A stretch of 64,000 nt of DNA from Rhynchonema sp. JSB1_4 (Eukaryota; Nematoda; Chromadorea; Monhysterida; Xyalidae). The notes under the pieces were generated by a model. The model saw nothing but the letters and a program-made list of their open reading frames with translations, made no database searches and had not been told where the DNA came from. The stretch lies in the NCBI GenBank assembly GCA_030248065.1, contig JASAMV010004318.1:52037-116036 (forward strand), given 5' to 3'. A program made the position numbers and the translations under genes. This document shows, one piece after another, positions 1 to 12,800 of this stretch (position 1 is the stretch's first letter; every line of letters starts with the position of its first letter).

Positions 1-66
1 AGTTTGATTTCGGAACTTCAATAGTTCTGACATAAAAGTCGCGTTTTGCGAAATATTGTTCTTCAG

Positions 67-172
67 GAGCGATGACGAGATTTTGCTCACATCTCTGGAA
101 CAATACTCTGACGATCTCGACCCGTTGGCAGATGCTGCATGTCTGCAACTGCCGGCACGCTCCAGACCACAG
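67..172 (+). CDS. Putative internal exon of an unidentified gene
   Basis: An open stretch lies between a good acceptor (ttcttcag, ending at 66) and a donor (gttggt, from 173). It enters in phase 2 and leaves in phase 0. It encodes about 35 residues, acidic and leucine-rich, with pieces such as SDDEILLTSLEQY and LPARSRPQ. I do not recognise the family. The neighbouring exons would lie to the left of the window or have been lost. The inverted repeat begins only a few bases after the donor. It could be a chance open frame. Confidence 0.3.
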
Positions 173-177
173 GTTGG

Positions 178-450
178 TATGGTAAATTTCTAATTTCGTT
201 GCCTCATACACTTTTACAGACGCAGGGAAACTGCGGTTCGAAGTCGAGGCAGGCAACAAGCTCAACCCACAGTCAACAAGCCACGCAGCTAGCTCGTGTG
301 CGTTTCGAATGTTTCAGTCGCACAAGCTGTGTGTGTCAGCTGCGTGGCTTGTTCGCTGTGTGTTGAGCTTGTTGCCTGCCTCGACTTCGAACGGGAGTTT
401 TCCTGCGTCTGTAGGAATGCATGAGGCAACGAAATTAGAAACTTACTATA
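178..450. repeat. Inverted repeat (fold-back element)
   Basis: The left arm, 178-290, is repeated in inverted orientation at 338-450 with roughly 90% identity. The outer ends read TATGGTAAATTTC and, inverted, TATAGTAAGTTTC. The 47-bp spacer holds ATGTTTCAG at 309-317. No transposase and no clear target-site duplication were seen. It is probably a small non-autonomous fold-back element or a MITE. Confidence 0.8.
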
Positions 451-804
451 CTCTTTTGTTGTTTTATGCGCTTTCCAAGCTAAGGGTCTCGTTTTTTTCT
501 CCAAAAACAACGACGCTTCTGTTAAATGCTACTATTTCCATTTTTGTGCGTAAAAGAAGTTGCAAATATCCCCAATATCGCGCAAACATGCACATGTTCC
601 GTAAAACTCTCACTCCAACTTTCAAACTGGTTTTTCCAGACGCATGGTGACCTTGCCAGGTCAGGCAACACACAGCCAAGCAGCACGGCACAGCACAAAT
701 GTGTGCGTGTTGGTGTGTGTGTGTGTGTCTGTTATTGCATCAGGCAGCCAGGCTGGCTGTGTGCTTTAGGTTTACATACACGTTTTACGCAGCTGGGCAG
801 TCGT
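451..804. other. No gene seen; short GT microsatellite
   Basis: The stretch between the inverted repeat and the tRNA gene holds a (GT)n run near 709-728 and no convincing exon. The open frames here have no family features. Confidence 0.5.
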
Positions 805-886
805 GAAGCGGTGGCCGAGAGGTTAAGGCGTTGGACTGCTAATCCAATGGGCTCTGCCCGCGTGGGTTCGAATCCCATCCGCTTCG
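805..886 (+). tRNA. tRNA-Ser (anticodon GCT)
   Basis: An 82-nt tRNA with a seven-pair acceptor stem (GAAGCGG at 805-811 with CCGCTTC at 879-885) and discriminator G at 886. The A box is GTGGCCGAGAGGTTAAGG. The anticodon loop reads GGACTGCTAATCC with anticodon GCT at 838-840. A long variable arm is typical of class II tRNA-Ser. The B box is GGGTTCGAATCCC. There is no intron. It decodes AGC/AGU serine codons and should be transcribed by RNA polymerase III from its internal A and B boxes. Confidence 0.96.
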
Positions 887-1077
887 TGAAAAATTTTGCT
901 TTATTTTATGATTTTTTGCTTTTTAGGTATTGGAACGGCTTCGTTTTCTGTTGAGTGAACTTATGTCAGACGTCGATGCAACAAGAGACGCTACAATTGA
1001 TATGAAATGATGTCGAAAGCTTATATTTTTGTGCAATTGATCAAACTTCAATTATTGTCGCTGTGGGTACAATTTAC

Positions 1078-1097
1078 GAGGTAACGGCCGTTACCTC
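1078..1097. promoter_or_regulatory. 20-bp perfect palindrome upstream of metaxin-1
   Basis: GAGGTAACGG followed by its exact inverse CCGTTACCTC lies 215 bp 5' of the metaxin-1 start codon. The half-site resembles the repeated GGTTACGGTA motif found elsewhere in the window. A role as a dimeric transcription-factor site is a guess from symmetry and position. The rest of 887-1312 shows no gene. Confidence 0.3.
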
Positions 1098-1312
1098 TGT
1101 TACCCTTGGTTACAAATAAAAGTTGGATAAATTATTGTCAAAGCTTCATATCGGATTGCCAGCGTTAAATCACGCCTCCATATGCACAAACATGGAATAA
1201 AAAGTTGCAGTTATACAATATTTATTTCATATATTATTTCGATTGTGACAACAAATTTTCGCATTCAGCACAGCAGATTGCTGCATTCAAACGTCCGAGC
1301 CACTGCCCAAAC

Positions 1313-4300
1313 ATGGAGCTGCAAGTGCTTCCATCTGACTTTGGCTTACCGTGTGTCGACAGCGAATGTTTGCAGTTTATGGTTGGTAATTCATTTTTCA
1401 ATACGTTTATCTTTTTTAGCAGTATCTGAAACCCCAGAGCTAATATTTTGTTTTCGTGATGTTTCAGGCAGCATGCAAATTTTGTGCCGCCCCAATTGTG
1501 GTGATTCGCCAGACTAAGCCGTGGTCAACACCGAAAGGTTCGAAAGGGACCCACATCTTCTGATAGTTTACTTCATTCGTATTGGTGTTCTCAATTCCGT
1601 GTGCTTGCACAGACAGTGCATCCGATCATCGTCAGTACGAAACGAATGGATATGATGGCCGTCATGCTTTGACGCACTCGCCTATGACCTGAGGAAGTAA
1701 TACCGAGCTTTGTGCTCAAGCAGTGGCGTTATTGAGATATCGAAATTTTCCCATACCCAGCCCAATTTTCGGGAAAGTTCCCATGCATATTACCCTCAAT
1801 AATCAAAAACCTCCCATACCCGAGGGGGTTTCTGAAAACATGACACCAAGAATTTTCTAAAAGTGCCAAAAATTGGTCTTAAAAGTGCTTAAAACAGTGT
1901 TTTGTTGCAGTAGCAAGCGATTTTTCACATTTTTAGGAATAAGATTTCATAAGATAAGATATTATGAGATATCATTGGTAAGAATAGTCAATTTTGGTAC
2001 TTCTCGGAGTCAGTGTAGTTCCTGGTCCGGAGGGGGAACAGGCGGTACCCACTTTTTTCGGAGGGGGAACAGACGTACCCACCTGGGGGGAAGGGGGGAG
2101 GGACCCGGAAGGGGGGGAGGACCCAAATTTGGAGAAAAGTCATTTTTGAGGTCGAAAATTTGGCTCATTTTTGCCCCTTTTAGAAAAAAATCTCAATAAA
2201 AAAGGTATTTTGGCGATTTTTGACGACATTGACCTAAAAATCACTCATTTTATGCCTAAAAATGCCTATTTTAGGCAAAAATTTGCCTATTTTAGGTAAA
2301 AATTGGGGGAGCAGACGTACCCGGAGGGGGAACAGTGGGGCAGGCGTACCATGGAGGGGGAACAGACGTACCCGAGGGGGGACCCCCCTCCCCCCCAAGG
2401 AACTACACTGCTCGGAGTCAAAAGGTCATTTCTTTGGGGTTGCTCGCTCCAAAAGTGAAGAATTTAACATCCCCATACCCCGGCCGATCTTCCATACCCC
2501 ATGCCAGCGGGGGGGTAACCCCCAACGACACCACTGTGCTCAAGGGGCATCTGTTCATATCAAGTTCAAGTTTTTTATTGCATCAGAAGCAACATGGTAA
2601 CGTCAACAACACGCATAAGCTGGACAGTAACGACGAAACCATAAATAATTACAAGTGTTTAGTGGGCCAGTGGATAGTTACGGATCGAGAGGTGTAGATG
2701 ATGATAAGGAGCAAAAAACACAGAAAACACAGAAACACAGCATGATCGGTCAATTACATTTCACACACGGACGGAATAAATTTCACTGGCAGCAATCGCA
2801 ATTTGTACAACAATTCAACAATCAAGCTTTGCGAACGAATGACTCCTTTGAATATGCCCATTCGCAGGAAAACAGCAAAATCAGGTAAAGCATTGTAAAG
2901 ATGGGACATGATAACAATAGCACTGGTAGCGAGAATATGAGTTTTAGCACGTGGGATACAAATGGCACGAGAATGATTCAGACGAGAACTGGAGCGAGAA
3001 TTGGAATCAGAAATGAACGAAATAGAGTCAATAGGAGCAGCGCGAATACCAAGAACATAAGAATGCATCAATCTCAGACGACGTTTCATGACAGTGACAC
3101 CCACATAATCAACACCAAACATTGAACACAACTGCGAATATGACACAGACCGATCAAAATTGCCAGAGAACATGCGAATAATGGATTTTTGTGTTCTTTC
3201 CAACAAATTACGTGAATAGTCATGAACAGGATAGGTCACCTCACACGAATAGTACATGACAGAGCAAATCAAGGTTTGATACAGATAACGCATGACAGAC
3301 ACAGGTAGATCATTACGAAAGGTACGGTACAATGAACCAGCAATTTTCTTCACTTTCACAGACGTGGCAGTAGCATGCAGACCAAAATCAAACTTGGAAT
3401 CAATAATAGCACCCAGATATTTGTTTGCATCGACAACATCAATCAGACATTCATCAATCACAATAGCAGGGACAGCGGGACATGAACTTGAGCGAGCAAA
3501 TTGTTGGAGTTTTGTTTTGGTAGAATTAATGGAGAGAAGTTTGTGTTTGGAGAAGTGCTCGACAATCAAGTTCACATCCTCTTGCAAATGCTTTTCACAG
3601 TCAGGTGTACACATGAAGTGAATCAGTACCAGATCATCAGCATAGAGAATAATACGTGAACACGGAGAGAAATGCAGTTTTGCAACAGAGTTGACGTATG
3701 CGAGAAACAATAACGGTCCTAATACACTGCCCTGCGGCACACCAGAGAGAACAGACAAGAAATCAGAACACACACCATTTACATTCACACATTGGGTTCG
3801 ATCAGACAAATAGGATTGAACCAACAACAATAAATCGGGTGGAACATTGAAATCGTCTTGTAACACACGCAATAATAGATTGTGAGGAACGGTATCGAAA
3901 GCCTTTCGAACATCAAAATACACAGCAACAACAGAATTTGAAACATCAAGAGCACGAGTGACTGTAGTATTGAAATGCAACAGGGCCTCAGTTGTAGACC
4001 GACCTCCACGAAAACCGAACTGCGTTTCTGAGAGTTTGGGGGCAATGAACCCGTTCAGGATGTTTCGAACGTGCTTCTCAGCGATTTTTGAGCACAGCGG
4101 TAATTTGGAGATGGGGCGGAAGTCCGATGGGTTTTGAGGGGTCTTGACTTTCGGCACGGCAGTGGCAACGGCCCGTTTCCAACCCGACGGCCACGTGTGT
4201 TCGTCTATCGATCGATTGATGAGCACAGCGAGAGCCGGAGCAATCACGTGGGCACAGTTCTTGAGCATTTCGCCGGTGATGCCATCGATGCCACTGGCCT

Positions 4301-7300
4301 TGCGAGGGTCGGCTGTGATGAGACTGTAAAGCACGTGTGAAACATCAGTGTACCATTCGGGTGGCACGGGACCGGTTGAGTTCAGAACCAGTGCCTCAAC
4401 GTCATTGACGTTCCATACACTGGAGAAATGTGTTGATAACAGTGCAGCCAAACCAGCACTGTCAGCAACGCACTCCCCATCAGTGTTGGCCAGAGACACT
4501 TGTTCTGTGCTGCTCCGTCCCGTGTACTTATTCAGCTTTTGCCAGTAGTCAGAAAGATGAGCTATTTTACCAAACGTTTTGATGGCATAGTCACGTCTGG
4601 CTGCCCTGTTGGCCTGCCTTGACTGCTCACGCAAAACAAAGTACTTTTCATACGTTCCTTTATCACCGGTCTGTTTCCACTTCCTGTGCAGATCGCTCTT
4701 CTTCCGACTGAGCCGCTTGACCTTCGGCGTCACCCACGGCTGGTCATTCTGTGGTCTTGGGCGAGCGGATCGGACAGGAATGGCATTCGTAGCAGCACCA
4801 ACGATCGTTTGACTGATTGCGTCCCAGGCCTGATTCACGTCTACTGCATCAACAACCTGTTTTACCAGGTTGTAGGCGATGAGCAAACTGTTCATCAAGT
4901 CCCAGTCGGCCTTCTTGTACTGCCAGACACGGCGCAGCGGAGCGTCGGATGGAGACTGGGTGCTGGAAATATCGAATGTTACTGATGTCATGTGATGGTA
5001 GTTTTCGATTGGTGCAAGGAGTTCGTATTGTACCGCCAGATGGTCAGGCACAAATGTAACATCAATTAATCGACCCTTGTGAGTCGGTTCAGTGATGACC
5101 TGGGCGAGATTGTATTGTTTGAGAGTATTTTCCAGGTTTTTGAACTCAGCTGGCACCAAAGCACACATGTTTACATCACCCGAAACAATAATGTTGTCAA
5201 ACTTTCCTGTTTGTGTCACCAAAGCCAATACCGTACTGAGTCCATCGACAAACGTGGCGTTGTTGCACGACGGCGGCTTGTACGCAGTGATCACACAGCA
5301 CTTGACCCCGGCAATCGTGTAGGCGACGGGCAGAATTTCTAGATTATCAGGAATTTTGACAGGCATCATGTATGGGTTGTGACTGTTCTTAATGTAAACC
5401 CCGACACCACCACCGTGCTGAGTTCGGTTCCTCGCGAAGAATCGATAATTTGGGATCTTGAAATCGTCACATGATTGATCGTCCAACTTGGTTTCTTGGA
5501 CGCACAGCACATCGGGTCGGGGCTCGGACGTTGCACAATGCACGATCAATTCATCAAATTTGTGTTTAGTTGCTAAACCATTCACATTCACAGATTGCAC
5601 ACACACAGAATACATAATGGACATGAACATGTAACACAGACACAGCATACACAAAGCAAGAACACGCAACATGCTATTGGGTGAGATGAGGGGTTGCCAC
5701 AGCACAGAAAACCGACGCGCGGGAATGGTTGTGAAGACGGGTTACGGTAATGCAAAAAATTTGACAGGGGTTGGGAAGGCTAAATTGTTTGTGAGAAAAA
5801 CTGGGAAAAAGCTCACAATAACGATAAAACTACTTAAAAACCAAACAGAACTGACCTGTACACGATCGGCGAAAACGGCGTTGAAAAAGGTGTGGAGATG
5901 GCCGAGAAATAACAAATTGAAAAATTTATATGGAGATGAGGCGAGGAAAAGTTTGATTGGGATTACCGAATTTTATAGAGCAGGAATGGAAACAAGCTAA
6001 GCACGAAAAGTTTGGGAAGAATATACAAGGAGAATGGCAGAAAAAATGAGCAAAAATGAACCAGAAACAAGCGAGAACGACAACAGAGAAGGTTGGAACG
6101 AGCCGAGCGTGCACGCTTACTTGCAAAAAGGCAAGCGCAATATTTTATGCTTTGCAGGTCGTTATCCCGTATTCATAACAGCTGAAGGCGACAAAATCAC
6201 CGACTTCTCGAACTTCATAACGTATCTCAAAACTCATGGAAACGTGAGTTTTTGATATTCTCTGATGTTTCATGAATGTGCATGATTTATTTCACACACA
6301 GGATCTCGTAATCGATGGGCATCTGAGTGAATCACAACGCGGCGAATTGTACACTTTTGGCTCATTCATACGCACGAAGTTGTGGCCGGCTTATGTATGT
6401 TTGTTGCTGTTGCCCTGCTCTACGAATGGTGCCAATAAATGAAACTTGGTGATTTGATCGGCCCTGCTTGCTTTCATGCCTTTCACTTGACTTTTTTCAT
6501 TGTAGATATTGTGACATTCACTACTGTTACTAATTTCGGCAAACTCAGAAAAACACAACTACGCCGGTCAAAATTACTGGCGTGACTAGTCGGAATTAGT
6601 GGCTCGAATTAGTAGATATCATAAAAAGTCACGTGACCGCACCAGATCCGATCGGCAAGTTCGATGCTGGCCCGAATGTGTTGTTCATAGGCGGACAGCA
6701 TTTTCCTGCCAATTTCAGCTGCACGCCATTTGGGCTGACGAGCACAACTTCTCATGCGTCACCAATCACTGGTTTGCGCGACATCTGATGTTTCCGTTGA
6801 ACCAATGGCACGTGACTTCGAGACGACAGAACGCACACACAATATTGCAGGCTATGTATCCGGGCATTAATGTCACAATGAAAGATATTGAATATGCTGT
6901 AGGTGGTTACCGTAGAAGATCAGGGTCATTTAGTGACAGTGTAGCTGGCAGATGTTTCACGATGATTTGCAGGTGACGCGACAGGCGATCACGTGTCTCA
7001 ATCAATTGTCTGCGAAACTGGGCGATCGAAAATACTTCTATGGAGACAAGTTAGCGCAGATGGATTCATAAATGCGGGAAAAAACGCTGTCGTTGCTATC
7101 AATGCCACGACAGTTTCATCGGGTAACGCTAAAATAAGACTGCATGATAACTTACCTAGTGGATCCGAGAAATGTTCCGGCAGTTGCACAAAATGTATGA
7201 TGAATAGCGCACTGCGCACGCAAGCGATTGTCTGTGACTGTGTCCGAACAATGTGTTGTCCAACCCCAGACGAAATGGATCAGAGTTCCAAAAAGAAACT

Positions 7301-8222
7301 AATCTCAGTGAATAAAGTGAATAAATGAATCGCTTAACTATGTAGTTCAACTAAACTCGCGTTGCCACTTGAAATGCTCCAGTTGACTTGCTCACCGTGA
7401 TGTTTCAAGGCCATCCTCGCTTGACGCGTTGGTGTTCGGCTACGTTGCGCCACTACTCAAACTGCCATTGCCCAACGATCGATTGCAGCAACATTTGAAG
7501 GCGTGCTCAAATCTGACGCGATTTGTTGAGACGATCATCAGCATATACTTGCCATTATCGGATGAGGGTGGGTCAATGTTGTTGTTGTTGTGTGCACTAT
7601 GCACCCAGTTTAATCGGTGCCCGATCACGTCTTTTTGTTTTTCTGTTCTGCTTCAATGGTTGGACTGCGTGCCCATGCTCAATAATTAGAATCCAAACCA
7701 ATTTGACAACAACATCAATAAATCAAGATAATTCCAGAACTGACCCTGCAGCGTCGCGGTCTGGCAGATTGGGAGATGCGTCGTACACGAGCACAGGAAC
7801 ACATTAGGAGGGAGAAGGCAGATGAGCGAAGACAACAACGTGCTGGAGGTGCAACGGAGAAATCGGTAGGTGGCTGGTTGCCTGATTCGCCAAGGGCGTT
7901 AATTTACTTACATTTATCATCGTGCTGAAACATCACCAGCCTATTTCATCAGGATGACACGGATGAGTTTCACATACGGGACAAGATCATTTTCGGTGTT
8001 TTCGCCGCAACGATATCGGTGCTCGCTGCATTGCATTTTGGACTGATCAAGGTATCGAAAAAGAAATGTTGGTGATATGTTTAACAAAAAAGAATGTTTC
8101 ATTTGTTAAAATTTCAGGTCGAACTGGCAGAACGGGTAGCTGAGAATAGCGTTTCCAGCGCTCCCGCCTTGCCCGATGGCCTGGGCTTGAATGCTGCAAC
8201 AGCCAGTGCTTCTGAACTGTGA
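1313..8222 (+). CDS. mtx-1: Metaxin-1, mitochondrial outer-membrane import component
   Basis: Ten exons join in phase: 1313-1381, 1468-1537, 6158-6243, 6302-6394, 6719-6898, 6973-7049, 7410-7567, 7738-7865, 7953-8051 and 8118-8222, giving about 354 residues. The start [20 protein letters not shown] and the later pieces [32 protein letters not shown] and ISIYLPL match the metaxin-1 order of a thioredoxin-like N-terminal domain followed by a GST-C domain. A hydrophobic helix (about residues 298-320, ending AALHFGLIK) near the C-terminus is the expected outer-membrane anchor. Metaxins help sort beta-barrel proteins at the mitochondrial outer membrane and, in worms, link mitochondria to motors. 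The length fits the family. Intron 2 is 4.6 kb because MITEs and an antisense LINE lie in it; all other introns are short. The donor of exon 1 is gttggt. The acceptors of exons 2 and 7 lie directly after the TGATGTTTCA motif. No typical poly(A) signal was noted just after the stop. Confidence 0.93.
1457..1466 (+). promoter_or_regulatory. TGATGTTTCA motif (first of 22 copies)
   Basis: Exact copies on the + strand: 1457, 6263, 7398, 11194, 15331, 21051, 21236, 27854, 30539, 31503, 42264, 54685 and 60361. Exact copies on the - strand (leftmost base): 7926, 14147, 17279, 26086, 26236, 28705, 30947, 38099 and 59281. Copies ending in CG instead of CA are at 33147 (-), 40268 (-) and 40617 (+). The copies at 42264 and 60361 fall in predicted coding sequence. 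The 7-base core TGTTTCA is shared with the nematode piRNA promoter motif CTGTTTCA. The function here is unknown. Confidence 0.6.
1721..2536. mobile_element. hAT-type non-autonomous element (outer copy)
   Basis: Termini are CAGTGGCGTTATTG at the left and, inverted, CAGTGGTGTCGTTG at the right. The exact 8-bp direct repeat TGCTCAAG flanks it (1713-1720 and 2537-2544). An 8-bp target duplication and CAGTG termini are hallmarks of hAT transposons. It has no transposase and lies in intron 2 of metaxin-1. Without the nested copy inside it, it would be about 410 bp. Confidence 0.9.
2011..2410. mobile_element. hAT-type MITE nested in the outer element
   Basis: Its ends are CAGTGTAGTTCCT and the inverse AGGAACTACACTG. 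It is flanked by the exact 8-bp duplication CTCGGAGT (2003-2010 and 2411-2418). The interior holds G-rich subrepeats around GGAGGGGGAACAG. The same family recurs at 46074-46427, and a diverged copy lies at 61914-62139. Insertion into the 1721-2536 element dates it as the younger event. Confidence 0.92.
2754..5705 (-). mobile_element. Non-LTR retrotransposon (LINE) ORF2: endonuclease plus reverse transcriptase
   Basis: One uninterrupted frame of 983 codons. The N-terminal third is an apurinic-type endonuclease: [23 protein letters not shown] and [10 protein letters not shown] appear in the family order. The central part is a reverse transcriptase with [50 protein letters not shown] and the catalytic YADD box in [10 protein letters not shown]. 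No RNase H domain was recognised, which with the EN-RT order suggests a CR1/Jockey/L2-like clade. The frame has no stops or frameshifts, so the copy may be recent and potentially active. No upstream ORF1 was recognised near 5706-6000. It lies antisense to metaxin-1 in intron 2. The exact element boundaries and target duplication were not found. Confidence 0.95.
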
Positions 8223-9880
8223 TTTTGATGAGATTTGCTGTTGATTTGTGTATTTGCAATGGTGGCCATCGTAATCGTAGCTCCCCGTTATTCTCTGGCG
8301 GGATACTGGGTCATCATACACCATCAGATGGTCCGAACACTGTCACTCACTGGTCATGTCGTTATTATATTGAAAGTGAAATAGTTACAACTTACAAGTT
8401 GTATTGGTAATTGTTTCTTTCTACCCCGTGGTGTGGTTACTGTATTATCGGGTTCCGAGTTTTCTGGTTTGTCGATCACATTGTCTATCTGATTTCCTAT
8501 TCAGTTCAAATCGCAGCAAACACTGTGTGGCTCTCGTTTCCTGGTACTTACACGATTTCCATGGTGGTTCACTTCTGGTGTGCGGAACCCATAAATTTCC
8601 TGTGTATTGTCCATTGATTTGAGGCGGTGTCAAATTGCCAAATATTGTCATGTGAATTATTGGTGTGCATTTTCGCGTTCTTTTCACTGATTCCTGTTCA
8701 TTTCTGTAGTTCCAGGGTGGAAATTGCAGCATCTTCCGTAAAAATGCAAATGAATTGTTCGTTTCTTTTCAAAAAAATACGTACGATATTTCTGTCGAAT
8801 GAAATCAATTCTCAGCGTTTGTTGATCTATTCCGATCTTGACCATGACGACAGCCTAATAGCTGTTTATTCTGGCTAAGGACTGAGTCATGGTCATAAGA
8901 GGACCATACATAATTACAAGGATTGCCTTTGTGGCTGTAATTAGCGACAAGCATTATTAACCATCAAGCTTGTATTCACCAGCCACCCCAAAGAACAAAA
9001 GCCGCCCCTCTCACGCCCCATGGCAGGCGCACGGCCTTTTATGCATTTTTCATGACCCTCTTGCATTTAGGTGTGGCGTGGGGCCACCATTTTCGCGGGA
9101 CCCCCGCGCGCCTACCTACATACACAAACAGCCTATAGGATACTGTTGCATAAAAATGAATAATTTTTGTTGAACTAAGCTTCACATGCAAAGCAAGCTG
9201 GCAGGGTCAAGAGGGGCGCTGGAGGGTGCTTTCAACAACCAACAAAGCTTAATTGAGCACCACGCAATCATATGGGAACAATTATATTCTGACATGACGA
9301 CTGCTAGCTGACATAGAGACCACCATACATGCGTACCTAACGAATGTCTTGTGGTGCGTGTCACCCTTGTGTATGCCATGCATGCATGCTTTGTGTCTGG
9401 GAAACACTGTTTGCCGCATAAGATCAAGAGATGTCCGTATATAACCTATACATTGCCCGCATATAACATGCAATAGCGCCTACAGTAGTAACGTAGTCGG
9501 GTACTGCGTTAGTTGAACATGCACATTGCTTTCAAGCGGCTGCACCAAATAAGCACAATAATCTTTGGAACAAATAGGCGCAGCCGAAAAATCACGACTC
9601 AGCATATCATGGTAGCAGAGCAGCTGCCTGTGGTTGGCCGGAAGCGGTATCGATCCCGCCATGCTCCAGCCAATCAGCGCCGAGCACGAATGGGCGGAGT
9701 CCGACTAGTGGTTCGTGTCGCGGCGTAACGGAACCATCGTGTGTCAACGACATATGATATCGCTTGACTGACTCTCGCGCTCATACACCACTGTGACTGT
9801 GACAGGAACTGCGCTCATCCGCAGTCGAATAAGGGAAGGAAGCTAAACGGCCCCGGCCCCCGGAGCTCGTGTCTTCCGTC
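8223..9880. other. Intergenic, metaxin-1 to ETS gene
   Basis: Head-to-tail spacer of 1.66 kb. No exon with domain features was found. The 3' part, about 9600-9880, is GC-richer and ends in a C-rich run just before the ETS start codon, consistent with a promoter and 5' leader, although no TATA-like box is obvious. Confidence 0.5.
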
Positions 9881-12800
9881 ATGGATACTGCTGCAGCGAC
9901 CCAGTTGGCTGCTCTTGCCACTGGCACTAAACGCACGGACGATCAGACAAGCTCGACGAACGATAATCAGAATGAGAAGAACAACGAATCAAACAACAAC
10001 ACTGCTGAGCAACAACAACACCATCTACAGCAACAACAACATCAACAACATTCGGGACTGTTGTTGGGTGATCTGTTGCTCAACTCTGGCACTACCACAG
10101 TCGCGCATCATGCGCCCGGGGCGACACCCACGTTTGTGGGAGGATGGGGTGCACCGCAGCACACGGTACATCAACCCACTGTGCATCGACCCAATAATAT
10201 GTACGCCAGCAGTGTGTACGATCCGGTGAAAACGCCACATAATGGTGAGCTGATGTCTCATTTGACATAACAGGCACTCTTTTGTAGAAGTGTGCTATGT
10301 ATGTTCTTTGATCCGAATGTTGTGAAGAGCCTCAGTGGTGAGCAGCTCGCAGGTGTTTTTCGCCCACCTGATGCATTCGCATTAACGATATGACCTAGTG
10401 CACCGCCCGTCTAAGGACAGGTTCAAACGGGCAACAGTTATGGTCACATAGTCAGTGCTGACATACAGAAACAAAACCTTTAAATTTTTGAGATTAGGTT
10501 CAGCCAAAAGCAGTTCTACACCGTGAGTTTTCAGGTTCGACCAACCTGGACTCGATGTGTGTGATGACACAGAACTCATTTCTGTCGCCGAAAAGTGAAC
10601 CGCTGGATGTTAGCAGCATGTTCTTGACCACAAACACCACCAACGGAACTAATAATGGTACGGGGCTTGCATTGGTTGTAAACTAAGGTCCGAATAATCA
10701 CATGCCAATCTTTTATGCGATGTTGGTATGGATTTCATAGGTTTTGGTGGGTGTCCATCTGAACTCGGATATATCAAGAGATCTATTAGGAGCGCGTCGA
10801 TTTGTCCAGTGTGGTCCTCACTAAACTAACTGAAAAAAATTAACGCATGCCTGCCCTATTCAGCAGTTGTTTCAGCAATTGCTCTATATAGTCTATGGTT
10901 GTCATGAAACGATCGTTGTACCCAGCCAAGTTCACAAAGATCTATAGCACGACAACATATTAACAACTTCATATCACCCAAGTTATCCCACACCAATATC
11001 AAATCCACCAACGTGTCACTATCCTCCACACACAGGTTTGTCCCCATGCACCAGTCCAGCATCGAGTACGCCGACTGTGTCCACGTCCGCATTCCACCCA
11101 TCGACAATGAATGCAGCAGCAGCAGCCGCCTGTATCCAATGCCCGCCACTGCGCTTGACACACGGCACACAACTTACACAGCCAGGTTGGTGCTGATGTT
11201 TCACAGTCTTTCGGGTCGCTGGCGTCATATAATTGAGTGATATTAAACTTGGCGATAAATGTTGGTCCGTAATTTTTTGTGTCTTATCATTTGATAACGC
11301 GTTGTTTTGGAGTAGTGCACAGTCGGTATTCGCTGACGTTACTCAACTGAATGAACTGAACTGAACCGATCAAGTTGACCATGTCAATATGTGTGTCGAA
11401 TGAGTGTGAATGACTGTAACGTAACAATAGCTCTGACGTCTGGCACTGTCTCCACCTCCACGCATCCAAAGTTATGTATATTCAAGAGTAGAATAATCAC
11501 CAAATCCAAAACAAGAAATAGCCCCTTGAACCCTAAATTTCATGGTAGCCGATTTGAAATTTGCATGGTTTCCCTTGCACCTGCACATTAATCAAATCGA
11601 CTTCTTCATCACACATCACTTGTGAATCAATCAAGATTCAGACAATTCTTTATTTCCCAGTTCCAATTTTCAAATTCAGCATTATTTGCCTTCGAACCAC
11701 TGGCACAACATCACACATATTGCGTGCAGGTGTTTGCTAGCGTCTCACGGGAGTTCAGGCGGGTTACGGTAGGTCCATGTGTGTGGGTGTGGGTGGGCAT
11801 GCGCATAGGTGCCTAAAATCACTCACAAGCTGCAGAAAGACAGCCATATCGCCAGCCTCGTGGTTAGGTATATCAGTTACATGCTAGCTGTCACCACACA
11901 TGCAGCTGTGCACCTAATAGCACTGCGTGCACACAAGCAAATCTAGGTGCATGCTCGATTTAGGATCATGTACGTATTATATCACCATGGCCTTGGGTCA
12001 CGTTTTAGGTACCACATCATTGTGGGGTTCAGGTTACACTCGGGGGACCCAACAATGGATCCAAGCGCGCACCAACAGCAAGCAGCAATCTCTGTGTCTT
12101 TGAGAGACACACAATAAAAGCCAGAGAGTTGCTAGATATGCACAACGTACCGCCCGAGGGTTACACACTGAGACTGCGGTAACGCTGAATTATTCATTAA
12201 GACGACAAGCCCCGCATGAGCAGTCGCCCAGCCGCTCTCTGCATTTATCAAACGTCAATATACGACCGCGATCTCTCTGGCCTTTCTTTCAAACGTATTG
12301 TGTTGGTGCGAGCCTTTATTGGGGACACACTTCCGAGTGGGGACATCGGCACGCCATAGTAAACCCAACAACAACGCTACCCATGTGTGTTCTCTGTTGA
12401 GGTACTGAGAAAACGGTAATTATGGTGTCGCTAACCCTCCATGTCCATACGCATGTGTGCGCCACAAAAGTGATAGCAGTTGCTTACCAAATGTGGGCAC
12501 ATGGAACATGCTCGATTAATGGGGGTGGCTTGCCTGAAGTTTCGTCAGGTGCTTCAATATAGTGTACGTATGTAGGTAGACTTTCACGTAGTCGATATAT
12601 AACTTTTGCACGTTACGTTTTGTAGTTTCAACCGTTGAACTTCAACCAAAACCATTCAAATTGCACTACAACAACACACTGCGTGCACCGAATAACCCAC
12701 CCCATGAGCTCTCTCTCTCTCAAGATTGGCTACAGCTTCAAGGTATAAGAGCTATTATACCTCTGTATCATGTGTGTGTGTACTTTGGAGTCTTGGTTGC

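Noticed and set aside
2035..2400. Gly/Arg-rich reading frames in the G-rich blocks at 2.0-2.4, 46 and 48 kb
   Set aside because: These are translations of MITE subrepeats rich in GGAGGGGG, not genes.
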